Shown piece after piece: positions 31,968 to 40,139 of a stretch of 64,000 nucleotides of DNA. The stretch's first letter is position 1. Each line of letters begins with the position of its first letter. The stretch spans positions 62,001 through 126,000 of the forward strand of contig NZ_FAOZ01000011.1 of assembly GCF_001536285.1 (NCBI RefSeq). The letters are read 5' to 3'. The translations under genes and the position numbers were made by a program. The notes under the pieces were generated by a model, which worked only from the letters and a program-made list of their open reading frames with translations, ran no database searches and had not been told where the DNA came from. The stretch comes from Parafrankia irregularis. Lineage in GTDB: Bacteria > Actinomycetota > Actinomycetes > Frankiales > Frankiaceae.

Positions 31968-33283
31968 AGGTAGCGCGCAGGCCCCGTCCTCCAGGGCAGG
32001 GTTAGTGCGTCAACTCCGCGGTCGGGGTGACAGACGCGGGGGGTATTCTGTCGGTTATGGCGAGTCGGGCGGCGAAGCGGGCATACAGGTACCGTTTCTA
32101 CCCGAATCCGAAACAGGTAGAGAACCTCGCAAAAACCTTTGGCTGCGTGCGCTATGTATACAACCGTGCGCTAGCCGAACGGCACCGGGTCTGGGCCGGG
32201 GAGCAGCGCCGGATCAGTCATGCCGAAATCGACAAAATGCTCACAACGTGGAAACGCGAACCGGGCACGCTCTGGCTCGCCGAGCCGTCGAAGGGCCCAC
32301 TGCAGGCGACGCTTCGGCACCTGCAGACCGCGTACGTGAACTTTTGGCAGAAACGGTCCGACTATCCTACGTTCAAGAAGAAAGGAAAGACCACCGACTC
32401 CGCGACCTACTTCCGGAACTGTTTCACCTTCCGGGATGGTCGGATCACGTTGGCGAAGCACGACCGGCCGTTGGACGTCGTGTGGTCTCGTCCGTTGCCT
32501 GCTGGTGCGGTGCCGTCCCAGGTCACGGTGTCCCGGAACAGCCGTGGCCAGTACCACGTCTCGATCCTGGTCGAGGAGTCGATCTCCGCGCTGCCGGCGT
32601 CGGTGGGACGGGTGGGGATCGACGCCGGGGTCACCTCACTGGTCACGCTGTCGACCGGGGAGAAGGTGCCGAACCCGAGGCACGAGCAGCGGGATCGGGA
32701 ACGCCTCGCCCGGGAGCAGCGGGCGCTGTCCCGCAAGGCGAAGGGCTCGGCGAACCGGGCCAAAGCGCGGTTGAAAGTCGCCCGGGTTCATGGTCGGATC
32801 ACCGACCGGCGCCGAGATCATCTCCACAAGCTGTCCACGAGGATCATCCGCGAGAACCAAACGGTGGTCATCGAGGACCTCGCGGTGCGGAACATGGTCC
32901 GGAATCGTTCACTTGCCCGGGCGATCTCGGACGCATCATGGTCGGAACTGCGGCGGATGCTGGAGTACAAGGCCGACTGGTACGGCCGGACGGTCATCGC
33001 CGTCGACCGCTGGTATCCGAGCTCGAAGACCTGCTCGTCCTGTGGGGCACAGGTCGAGGTTCTGCCGTTGAATGTTCGGGAGTGGGCCTGCCGTTGCGGT
33101 GTGGTGCACGACCGGGACGTGAACGCGGCGCGCAACATTCTGGCCGTGGGGCTCACGGTGTCAGCCTGTGGAGACGGAGTGAGACCACCCCGTTCCTAGA
33201 ACAGGGAGGCGTCTGTCGATGAAGCAGGAGAACCCGCCCGCGAGGGCGGGAATCACCGGCCTTCAGGACGGGGAAGATGTCAA
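31968..33283 (+). mobile_element. tnpB-only IS200/IS605-type (IS1341-like) element, 1316 bp
   Basis: The element holds a single tnpB and no tnpA, so it needs a transposase supplied elsewhere. Its ends were set by rejoining the interrupted reading frame. The left end begins AGGTAGCGCGCAGGCC and the right end finishes GAAGATGTCAA; TCAA is also the right-end cleavage tetramer known from IS608. Subterminal inverted repeats CCCCGTCCT (31982-31990) and AGGACGGGG (33265-33273) support these limits, and the right end has a hairpin (33233-33250). As expected for this class there is no target duplication. Confidence 0.8.
32057..33199 (+). CDS. tnpB: TnpB RNA-guided nuclease
   Basis: The ~380-residue protein has the N-terminal OrfB HTH part (YRYRFYPNPKQVENLAKTFG), RuvC-I Asp in VGIDAGVTSLV, RuvC-II Glu in VVIEDLAVRNM, the four-Cys zinc finger (CSSCG then CRC) and RuvC-III Asp in HDRDVNAARNIL. 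All catalytic residues are present, so the nuclease should be active. TnpB proteins use an omega RNA from the element's right end to cut a matching target beside a short motif, which favours retention of the element. ATG 32057 follows a GGGGGG tract. The usual RuvC-II/zinc order is intact and no frameshift is seen. Confidence 0.93.
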   Translation: MASRAAKRAYRYRFYPNPKQVENLAKTFGCVRYVYNRALAERHRVWAGEQRRISHAEIDKMLTTWKREPGTLWLAEPSKGPLQATLRHLQTAYVNFWQKRSDYPTFKKKGKTTDSATYFRNCFTFRDGRITLAKHDRPLDVVWSRPLPAGAVPSQVTVSRNSRGQYHVSILVEESISALPASVGRVGIDAGVTSLVTLSTGEKVPNPRHEQRDRERLAREQRALSRKAKGSANRAKARLKVARVHGRITDRRRDHLHKLSTRIIRENQTVVIEDLAVRNMVRNRSLARAISDASWSELRRMLEYKADWYGRTVIAVDRWYPSSKTCSSCGAQVEVLPLNVREWACRCGVVHDRDVNAARNILAVGLTVSACGDGVRPPRS

Positions 33284-33303
33284 GGAGCTGGTGCAGCTGC
33301 TCA
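33150..33303 (+). ncRNA. Predicted omega (right-end) RNA of the element with guide into E1 alpha
   Basis: In TnpB systems the guide RNA covers the 3' end of tnpB and the right end, and its guide is the DNA just beyond the element. Here the right end contains the stem CCCGCCC-GCGA-GGGCGGG (33233-33250), and the guide would be the first ~16-20 nt of the native E1 alpha sequence after 33283. The 5' limit is a guess. Confidence 0.4.
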
Positions 33304-34358
33304 CCCCGGATGGCCGGCGTACCACCTCGGGAACCGGTCCCGAGGCCGAGTACCAGGCGTTCGTCGCCGAGGTGACCGACGATGACCTGGTCGGCCTCCT
33401 GCGAGACATGACCGTGGTGCGTCGCCTCGACGACGAGGGAACGGCCCTGCAGCGCCAGGGCGAGCTCTCGCTGTGGGCGAGCCTGCGTGGCCAGGAGGCC
33501 GCCCAGGTCGGCTCCGGGCGAGCTCTGGAACCCGCCGACATGGCCTTCCCGTCCTATCGGGAACACGGCGTCGCCTGGTGCCGGGGCGTCGACCCGCTCA
33601 AGCTGTTCGGGCTGTTCCGGGGCACCTCGCTCGGCGCCTGGGATCCGGCCGAGCACGGCTTCGCGCTCTACGCGATCGTCGTCGGCTCGCAGACGCTGCA
33701 TGCCACCGGGTACGCGATGGGCGTCGCCCGCGACGGCGGCGAGGGCGCGGTCATCTCCTACTTCGGCGACGGTGCGTCCAGCGAGGGCGACGTGAACGAG
33801 GCCTTCGGCTGGGCGAGCGTGTTCGGTGCGCCGTTGGTCTTCTTCTGCCAGAACAACCAGTGGGCGATCTCCGAGCCGTACCGGCGACAGAGCCGGGTGC
33901 CGATCTACCAGCGCGCCCGCGGTTTCGGCTTTCCGAGCGTGCGGGTGGACGGCAACGATGTGCTCGCCACCCTGGCCGTCACCCGGTGGGCCCTGCGCCA
34001 GGCCCGGTCGGGAGCCGGTCCGGTGCTGGTCGAGGCACTGACCTACCGGATCAATCCGCACACCACCGCCGACGACCCGTCCCGCTACCGGCCGGCGGAC
34101 GAGCTCTCGACCTGGCGTCGACGCGACCCCATCGACCGGCTGCGGACGCATCTGCGTGCCAGGGGCGTCCTGACCGACGACCTGGAGGCGAGCATCACCG
34201 CGGAGGCGGACTCCACCGCCGCCGACCTGCGGGCACGCTGCCTCGCACTGCCCGACCCGCCCGGCGACGCAGTTTTCGATCACGTGCAGGTTGAGGAGAA
34301 CAATCTGGTTGCCGCCGAGCGCGCCGCGTTCGTGAGTCTTCGGGGAGCGCTGCATTGA
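33219..34358 (+). CDS. Alpha-keto acid dehydrogenase E1 alpha subunit, re-started from the IS end
   Basis: This is the thiamine-diphosphate-dependent first subunit of a branched-chain or pyruvate-type dehydrogenase complex. The ThDP motif GDGASSEGD...NN is intact (ISYFGDGASSEGDVNEAFGW, FFCQNNQWAIS), as are the phosphorylation-loop-like YRINPHTTADDPSRYR and QRQGELSLWASLRGQEAAQVG. The first 21 residues (MKQENPPARAGITGLQDGEDV) come from the IS right end; ATG 33219 has GGGAGG at 33204-33209. Actinobacterial BkdA proteins resume similarity at QLLTPDG, so the enzyme may still work. It forms an operon with E1 beta and E2; no E3 gene is present. Confidence 0.88.
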   Translation: MKQENPPARAGITGLQDGEDVKELVQLLTPDGRRTTSGTGPEAEYQAFVAEVTDDDLVGLLRDMTVVRRLDDEGTALQRQGELSLWASLRGQEAAQVGSGRALEPADMAFPSYREHGVAWCRGVDPLKLFGLFRGTSLGAWDPAEHGFALYAIVVGSQTLHATGYAMGVARDGGEGAVISYFGDGASSEGDVNEAFGWASVFGAPLVFFCQNNQWAISEPYRRQSRVPIYQRARGFGFPSVRVDGNDVLATLAVTRWALRQARSGAGPVLVEALTYRINPHTTADDPSRYRPADELSTWRRRDPIDRLRTHLRARGVLTDDLEASITAEADSTAADLRARCLALPDPPGDAVFDHVQVEENNLVAAERAAFVSLRGALH

Positions 34359-35461
34359 CGACCGACCTGACCATGCGGACCTCGGACGACGGTCACGCCG
34401 ACCGCGCTGACGACAGCCCCCAGGAGCCTCCCCCTGTGGCGCCCACGGCCAGTGCGAGCGTCCGCCGCACACTGACCCTGGCGAAGGCCCTGAACACCGG
34501 TCTGCTGGAGGCCATGAAGGCCGACCCGAAGACCGTGATCATGGGGGAGGATGTCGGCAAGCTGGGCGGCGTCTTCCGGATCACCGACGGGCTACAGGAG
34601 CTCTTCGGTGAGGAGCGGGTGATCGACACGCCGCTGGCCGAGTCGGCCATCGTCGGCACGGCGATCGGGCTGGCGATGCGCGGTTTCCGCCCCGTCTGCG
34701 AGATCCAGTTCGACGGGTTCGTCTACCCGGCCTTCGACCAGATCGTCAGCCAGCTCGCGAAGCTGCACTACCGCTCGGGCGGCCGGATCAGGCTGCCGGT
34801 CACGATCCGCATCCCCTACGGCGGCGGCATCGGCGCGGTCGAGCATCACAGCGAGTCACCTGAGGCGTACTTCTGCCACACCGCCGGGCTGCGGGTCGTC
34901 ACCTGCTCCAGCCCGGCGGACGCCCATCTCATGATCCAACAGGCGGTGGCCTCGGACGATCCGGTGATCTTCCTGGAGCCCAAGCGCCGGTACTGGGAGA
35001 AGGGCGAGGTCGACACCACACCGCTGGCCGACCTCCCGGCAGATCTGCGCACCGATCTGGGTACCTCACGTGTGGTCCGTTCCGGCCAGGACGCCACCCT
35101 GGTCGCCTACGGGCCGATGGTCCGCACCTGCCTGGACGCCGCCGACGTCGCCGCCGAGGAGGACGGGCGCTCGCTGGAGGTCATCGATCTCCGTTCGCTG
35201 TCACCGCTCGACCTCGACCCGGTGATCGAGTCGACCCGCCGCACCGGGCGGCTGGTGGCGGTGCACGAGGCGCCGTCCAACGTGTCACTCTCGTCCGAGA
35301 TCGCGGCCCGGGTCACCGAACAAGCCTTTTACCACCTGGAATCACCGGTGCTACGGGTGACCGGGTTCGACACCCCCTATCCTCCCGCCCGGCTGGAGGA
35401 CCACTACCTGCCCGACGTCGACCGCATCCTCGATGCCGTGGACCGGACGTTCGGCTACTGA
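34355..35461 (+). CDS. Alpha-keto acid dehydrogenase E1 beta subunit
   Basis: The transketolase-like beta subunit begins its conserved part at LTLAKALNTGLLEAMKADPKTVIMGEDVGKLGGVF. It continues with DTPLAESAIVGTAIGLAMRG, FDGFVYPAFDQIVSQLAK, RIPYGGGIGAVEHHSESPEA and, in the C-terminal domain, DLRSLSPLDLDPVIES. With E1 alpha it forms the heterotetramer that decarboxylates the keto acid. The ~35-residue N-terminal extension is Pro/Asp-rich. TTG 34355 overlaps the E1 alpha stop (TTGA), with GGGGAG upstream; ATG 34373 in the same frame is an alternative. Confidence 0.93.
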   Translation: MTTDLTMRTSDDGHADRADDSPQEPPPVAPTASASVRRTLTLAKALNTGLLEAMKADPKTVIMGEDVGKLGGVFRITDGLQELFGEERVIDTPLAESAIVGTAIGLAMRGFRPVCEIQFDGFVYPAFDQIVSQLAKLHYRSGGRIRLPVTIRIPYGGGIGAVEHHSESPEAYFCHTAGLRVVTCSSPADAHLMIQQAVASDDPVIFLEPKRRYWEKGEVDTTPLADLPADLRTDLGTSRVVRSGQDATLVAYGPMVRTCLDAADVAAEEDGRSLEVIDLRSLSPLDLDPVIESTRRTGRLVAVHEAPSNVSLSSEIAARVTEQAFYHLESPVLRVTGFDTPYPPARLEDHYLPDVDRILDAVDRTFGY

Positions 35462-35473
35462 GGGAGATCGCCG

Positions 35474-37033
35474 GTGCCCCATCGACAGTTTCGTCTTCCT
35501 GACCTCGGCGAGGGCCTCACCGAGGCGGAGATCGTCCGCTGGCTGGTCGACGTCGGCGAGACCGTGACCGTCAACCAGCCCCTGGTCGAGGTCGAGACGG
35601 CGAAGGCCGTCGTCGAGATCCCCTCCCCGTTCGCCGGTGTGCTGGTCGAGCGGCACTGCGAGGCCGGCCGCGAGCTCGCCGTCGGCGCACCGCTGCTGAC
35701 CATCGACGCCCCGGGCGACGAGCCGTCGGCCGGGGCGCTGGACGGGCCACCGGCGGCATCCCTGCCGGAGTCCCGCTCCGGGGAGGCCGGGGACGCCACC
35801 ACCGCGCCGGCCAGCGCCGGGCCAGGCAGCGGCGGGCCAGGCAGCGCCGCAGGCCGACCGTCGATGGCCACGGGCCGCACCCCGATGTTGGTCGGCTATG
35901 GTCCGCGCAGCTCCGAGCCGGAGCGCCGCCGTCGGCGTCGCCAGCGCGACGAGTCCGCGAACGGCGGCGCGCCCGCAGCGTCAACGGCAGCCGCGCCTGC
36001 GACAGCCGCATCGCCGGCGCGCTTGGGCCGGGCGGCCGCGAAACCACCCGTGCGCAAGCTCGCTCGTGATCTGGGTGTGGACCTCTCCCTCATCGTCGGC
36101 ACCGGCCCCGCGGGTTCGATCAGCCGGGCGGACGTCGAATCGGCAGCGGCGCGGGGCACAGCGGCTGCCGCGGTCGGCCTCGCCTCCGCGGCACCCTCGG
36201 CACCACCGGCACCCTCGGCACCCCTGGTACCCGCCGCACCCCCGGCGCCGAACGGACACAAAGAGCCCACACGACGCGTGCCGGGAGCAATCCCGGACGA
36301 CGCCAGCTTCGACCCGGCCACCGGTGCCTGGCGGATCCCGGTCACCGGCATCCGACGCACCATGGCACGGGCAATGGCCGCCAGCGTGTTCACGGCGCCG
36401 CACGCCACCGAGTTCCTCAGCGTCGACGTCACGGAGGCCGTGGCGGCGAGGGAACGCATCACGGCGCTGCCCGACTTCGCCGGAGTTCGGGTCACACCGC
36501 TGCTGCTCGTGGCGAAGGCTCTGATCACGGCCGTCCGGCGCCACCCGCTCATCAACGCGACCTGGGTTGACGGGGCCGCCGGCGAGGACGCGGAGATCCG
36601 GGTGCGGCCGGAGATCAACCTCGGCATTGCGGTCGCCGGGCCGCGCGGTCTGGTGGTCCCGAACATCCCCGACGCCGGGTCGTTGGACCTCCCCGGGCTG
36701 GCCCGTGCCCTGCAGTCGCTCACCGAGGCCGCCCGGGCGGACAGGCTGCGCCCGGCCGACCTCTCGGGCGGCACCATCACCATCACCAACATCGGCGTCT
36801 TCGGTGTGGACACCGGCACGCCGGTACTCAACCCGGGTGAGGCCGCGATCCTCGCGCTCGGCGCGATCAGGCCCACGCCCTGGGTGCACCGCGGCGAACT
36901 GGCCGTACGCACGGTGGCGCAGCTCGCCCTCACCTTCGACCACCGGGTGGTGGACGGCGAGCTCGGGTCGGCCGTGCTGGCCGATGTCGGCGCGATGCTC
37001 GCCGATCCCGTGGTCGCCCTGGCCTGGAGCTGA
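35474..37033 (+). CDS. Dihydrolipoamide acyltransferase E2 subunit
   Basis: Domains in order are one lipoyl domain (~1-80, Lys44 in VETAKAVVEI), a long Ala/Pro/Gly linker, an E3/E1-binding domain (~180-220: PPVRKLARDLGVDLSLIVGTGPAGSISRADVES), a second Ala/Pro linker and the catalytic domain (~285-519). The catalytic His490 is in FDHRVVDGELG. It transfers the acyl group to CoA and forms the core of the complex. One lipoyl domain and the GIRRTMARAMAAS entry fit the branched-chain (BkdC-like) or general 2-oxoacid type. It starts at GTG 35474, 12 bp after E1 beta. Confidence 0.95.
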   Translation: MPHRQFRLPDLGEGLTEAEIVRWLVDVGETVTVNQPLVEVETAKAVVEIPSPFAGVLVERHCEAGRELAVGAPLLTIDAPGDEPSAGALDGPPAASLPESRSGEAGDATTAPASAGPGSGGPGSAAGRPSMATGRTPMLVGYGPRSSEPERRRRRRQRDESANGGAPAASTAAAPATAASPARLGRAAAKPPVRKLARDLGVDLSLIVGTGPAGSISRADVESAAARGTAAAAVGLASAAPSAPPAPSAPLVPAAPPAPNGHKEPTRRVPGAIPDDASFDPATGAWRIPVTGIRRTMARAMAASVFTAPHATEFLSVDVTEAVAARERITALPDFAGVRVTPLLLVAKALITAVRRHPLINATWVDGAAGEDAEIRVRPEINLGIAVAGPRGLVVPNIPDAGSLDLPGLARALQSLTEAARADRLRPADLSGGTITITNIGVFGVDTGTPVLNPGEAAILALGAIRPTPWVHRGELAVRTVAQLALTFDHRVVDGELGSAVLADVGAMLADPVVALAWS

Positions 37034-37180
37034 GGGCCCTGAACTTCGCGCATCGCCTCATACACCCCCTCGGGAACAACGGACGCATAGGGGTGCACAA
37101 CGGAGACAGGTATCCCTCCTGGTACGGTTGCGCCTCACACCCGGCATCCGGCTCGACTTCCGCCACGAAGAGGTGAACGC

Positions 37181-37417
37181 ATGACGCGCGTGGAGGCTCT
37201 GCAGGCCGCCGACGAGTTCGTCGCGAAGGTACTGACCTCCGCCAGCACCAGCGGCCGGTTCAACGGGGCGCTCAACCTGGCCGAGCGGGTGGACCTGACG
37301 CTTCGAGTGGCCCGGTTCCTGCTGGAGGGGCAGTCGTCCTCCGAAGCTGACGACATTCTCAAGCGGGACATGCGCAACGAGCTCGACCAGGCCTTCCCGC
37401 CGCTGCGCACCACCTGA
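37181..37417 (+). CDS. Small helical protein, unknown function
   Basis: The product is 78 residues, soluble and strongly helical by composition (VEALQAADEFVAKVLTSAST, LNLAERVDLTLRVARFLLEG, ADDILKRDMRNELDQAFPPL). I do not recognise it. ATG 37181 has GAAGAGG upstream. It is a separate unit after the dehydrogenase operon and ends at a hairpin shared with a convergent gene. Confidence 0.7.
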   Translation: MTRVEALQAADEFVAKVLTSASTSGRFNGALNLAERVDLTLRVARFLLEGQSSSEADDILKRDMRNELDQAFPPLRTT

Positions 37418-37423
37418 GCCCAG

Positions 37424-37442
37424 CCCGCCGCCTGGCGGCGGG
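37424..37442. terminator. GC-rich hairpin between convergent genes
   Basis: CCCGCCG-CCTGG-CGGCGGG forms a 7-bp stem with a 5-nt loop in the 29-bp gap between convergent stops. There is no T tract, as is common for actinobacterial terminators. It would work in both directions. Confidence 0.6.
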
Positions 37443-37446
37443 GCCC

Positions 37447-37806
37447 TCAGCGCAGCGGCCGAAACCGGTCCCCGCGCGCGGCGGCGGCCTCGTGGCCGGT
37501 GGCGATCGTGGCGCCGGCCCCAGGGTGGATCGGGTCCTGGTGCGGCGGCGCCTCGACCTGCATGGTCGGATCCACCAGAATCGCGTCGTCGAGGCTGACC
37601 GGCGGCGGCGTCCCGTGGTCGATCGATTCCTCTACCAGGCGGCGGCGCCACTGGTCGCGGTAGAGCGTGACAGCCAGCCCCACACAGCTGACGATCATGA
37701 AGATCACGCCTACAGCGGTCAGGTCGAGACCGGACGGATCCGCGTTCACGGCGAACGCGAGCACGGCTCCGAAGGCAAAAAGAAGAAGACTCAGCGGGAT
37801 GCCCAT
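37447..37806 (-). CDS. DUF6458-type small membrane protein
   Basis: MGIPLSLLLFAFGAVLAFAVNADPSGLDLTAVGVIFMIVSCVGLAVTLY is the typical start of the two-helix DUF6458 family (MGI.., AFAVN.D.SG.DL..VG). A polar cytosolic tail (~55-119) with Pro/His follows. Function is unknown; such proteins are common in actinobacteria. It starts at ATG 37806. Confidence 0.85.
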   Translation of the reverse strand: MGIPLSLLLFAFGAVLAFAVNADPSGLDLTAVGVIFMIVSCVGLAVTLYRDQWRRRLVEESIDHGTPPPVSLDDAILVDPTMQVEAPPHQDPIHPGAGATIATGHEAAAARGDRFRPLR

Positions 37807-37941
37807 GGGGCCCGTCTACCCCGAAACGGCCGCCATAGCCGCACCTTGCGCGTATCTGCCCACATCGGCCGCCACCGCCGTCTGCAGCACCAAAAACGTG
37901 CGCAAATGACTACAAACAGCACAAAAGATCCCTGGTGATCC

Positions 37942-37993
37942 GCAAGAAGTGGGGGTTTCGGTTGCTGTCGCAGCCGTAATCTTCACTTCTTGC
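37942..37993. repeat. Palindromic element (family member 3) in a 299-bp gap
   Basis: Arms GCAAGAAGTG (37942-37951) and CACTTCTTGC (37984-37993) are perfect inverted copies, and the interior continues as an imperfect stem (CGGTTGC / GCAGCCG). The right side AATCTTCACTTCTTGC resembles AATCCTTCACTCTTGC of the 6.1-kb element. It lies after the stop of the acyl-CoA dehydrogenase gene and may end its transcript. The remainder of 37807-38105 shows no gene. Confidence 0.6.
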
Positions 37994-38105
37994 TCCGGAG
38001 CAGCGGCCCGGTAGCGGATGGCAGCGGCCGACGAAGAAGATCCGCCCGCAGTGGCACCAGGCCACCACGGGCGGATCGGCGATCAGACGAACCGGCGGAA
38101 GCGGA

Positions 38106-39935
38106 TCAGAAGGCCTCTTCGGCCAGCTCCATCAGCCCGAGACCGGTCTTCTCCAGCGTCGTCCGGCGGGTGTGCAGCTCGGGCAGGACATCCGCCGCGA
38201 ACCAGCGAGCGGCCGCGACCTTGCCCTCGTAGAAGGCACGGTCCCGCTCGGACGAGGAGCCCGCCAGGCCGACCAGAGCGGCCTCCGCGCCGCGCAGCAG
38301 CAGCCAGCCGATGATGAGGTCACCCAGGCTCATCAGCAGCCGGGTGGTGTTCAGACCGACCCGGTAGACCTGGGCCGGGTCCTCGGCGCCCTTGGTGAGG
38401 AAGCCGACCAGCTTCGTCACCATCGCCTGGACGTCCTCCAGCGCGGCTCCGAGCGCCTCCCGCTCGGAGCGCAGGGCGCCGTTGCCCGCGTCGCCCTTGA
38501 CGAACTCCTGGATCTGGCCGAACAGCGAGGTCAGCGCCTGCCCCTGATCCCGGACGATCTTGCGGAAGAACAGGTCCTGGCCCTGGATGGAGGTCGTCCC
38601 CTCGTACAGGGTGTCGATCTTCGCATCCCGGATGTACTGCTCGATCGGGTAGTCCTGCAGGTAGCCGGAGCCGCCGAACACCTGCAGCGAGGTTGCCAGC
38701 AGTTCGTAGGAGCGCTCCGAGCCGACTCCCTTGACGATCGGGAGCAGCAGGTCGTTCATCCGCTCGGCGGCCTCGTTCGCCTCGCCGCGGGCCGCGGCGA
38801 GCGCCACCGCGTCCTGGTACGTCGCGGTGAACAGGACCAGGGACCGCATGCCCTCGGCGTAGGCCTTCTGCAGCATGAGCATCCGGCGGACGTCCGGGTG
38901 GTGGATGATCGTGACGCGCGGCGCGCTCTTGTCCGTCGACCGGGGCAGGTCCGCGCCCTGCACCCGCTCGCGGGCGAACTCCAGCGCGTTGAGGTAGCCG
39001 GTGGACAGGGTGGCGATGGCCTTCGTCCCGACCATCATCCGGGCGTACTCGATCACCCGGAACATCTGGGCGATGCCCTCGTGCACGTCGCCGACCAGCC
39101 AGCCGATCGCCGGCTCGCGCTCACCGAAGCGCAGCTCGCAGGTTGCGGAGACCTTCAGGCCCATCTTCTTCTCGAGGTTGGTGACGTAGGCGCCGTTGCG
39201 GGCGCCGAGCTCACCGGTCTCCGGGTCCGGCATGAACTTGGGGACCAGGAACATCGACAGGCCCTTGGTGCCGGGGCCGTGCCCCTCGGGACGGGCGAGC
39301 ACCAGGTGGAAGATGTTCTCCGGGACGTCCCAGTCACCGCTGGTGATGAATCGCTTCACACCCTCGATGTGCCAGGTCCCGTCCGGCTGCGCGATGGCCT
39401 TCGCCCGCCCGGCACCGACGTCGGAGCCGGCGTCCGGCTCGGTCAGCACCATGGTCGCGCCCCAGTGCCGCTCGATCGCCCACCGCGCGAACTTCTTCTG
39501 CCACTCGGTGCCGATGCTCTCCAGGATCGCGGCGAAGGTCGGGCCTGCCATGTACATGAACACGGCCGGGTTCGCGCCGAGGATCAGCTCGGCGGACGCC
39601 CAGGCGATGGTGGGCGGGGCGCCCATGCCACCAAGGTGCGGCGGGAGGAACAGCCGGAACCACTCGCCGTCGAGGATCGCCTGATAGGACTTGCGGAACG
39701 ACTCGGGCAGGGTGATCTCGCCGGTGGCGGCGTCCAGCACCGGCGGGTGCCGGTCGGCGTCCGCGAACGACTCCGCGATCGGGCCGGAGGCGACCCGCTC
39801 CATCTCGGCCAGGACCTCGTGGGCGGTGTCGCGGTCCATCTCCGCGAAGGGCCCGGTCCCGAGCGCCCGGTCCACGCCGAACACCTCGAACAGGTTGAAC
39901 TCGATGTCCCGAAGGTTGCTCCGGTAGTGACCCAT
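38106..39935 (-). CDS. Acyl-CoA dehydrogenase (long form with extra C-terminal domain)
   Basis: The FAD-dependent acyl-CoA dehydrogenase fold is clear: [91 protein letters not shown]. At 609 residues with a C-terminal extension of helices ([29 protein letters not shown]), it belongs with the long FadE-type enzymes of mycobacteria. It should oxidise acyl-CoA in beta-oxidation; the chain length is not predictable. ATG 39935 follows GAGGGGAGGAA. A paired operator lies 53-94 bp upstream. Confidence 0.95.
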   Translation of the reverse strand: MGHYRSNLRDIEFNLFEVFGVDRALGTGPFAEMDRDTAHEVLAEMERVASGPIAESFADADRHPPVLDAATGEITLPESFRKSYQAILDGEWFRLFLPPHLGGMGAPPTIAWASAELILGANPAVFMYMAGPTFAAILESIGTEWQKKFARWAIERHWGATMVLTEPDAGSDVGAGRAKAIAQPDGTWHIEGVKRFITSGDWDVPENIFHLVLARPEGHGPGTKGLSMFLVPKFMPDPETGELGARNGAYVTNLEKKMGLKVSATCELRFGEREPAIGWLVGDVHEGIAQMFRVIEYARMMVGTKAIATLSTGYLNALEFARERVQGADLPRSTDKSAPRVTIIHHPDVRRMLMLQKAYAEGMRSLVLFTATYQDAVALAAARGEANEAAERMNDLLLPIVKGVGSERSYELLATSLQVFGGSGYLQDYPIEQYIRDAKIDTLYEGTTSIQGQDLFFRKIVRDQGQALTSLFGQIQEFVKGDAGNGALRSEREALGAALEDVQAMVTKLVGFLTKGAEDPAQVYRVGLNTTRLLMSLGDLIIGWLLLRGAEAALVGLAGSSSERDRAFYEGKVAAARWFAADVLPELHTRRTTLEKTGLGLMELAEEAF

Positions 39936-39987
39936 GGACGGTTCCTCCCCTCGACCTCACCGCCTGATCATGAGCGGCGCGGACGTA

Positions 39988-40029
39988 GTTACTCGCTGGT
40001 AGGTGATGCCCATGCTACCCGCGAGTAAC
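39988..40029. promoter_or_regulatory. Paired inverted operator upstream of the acyl-CoA dehydrogenase gene
   Basis: The 15-mer CTACCNGCGAGTAAC appears twice in opposite orientation (reverse at 39988-40002, forward at 40015-40029), 12 bp apart. Each half has the TTACTC.../GAGTAA look of TetR-family fatty-acid regulator sites. The position in the divergent gap allows control of both the dehydrogenase and the patatin-like gene. Confidence 0.65.
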
Positions 40030-40139
40030 CATCACGGGAAGAAGATCCCAGGACGAAACAGCCAGGGGGCACACAGTCGGCCGCAGATCTGCGAAAGCAC
40101 ACCGTGTCACCCATTTCCGGTACGTCTACTCTTGCGACC

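Noticed and set aside
31957-33222. 421-codon open frame across the whole insertion element
   Set aside because: It is tnpB read in another frame; high GC keeps it open. I keep only its first 11 bases as the severed E1 alpha start.
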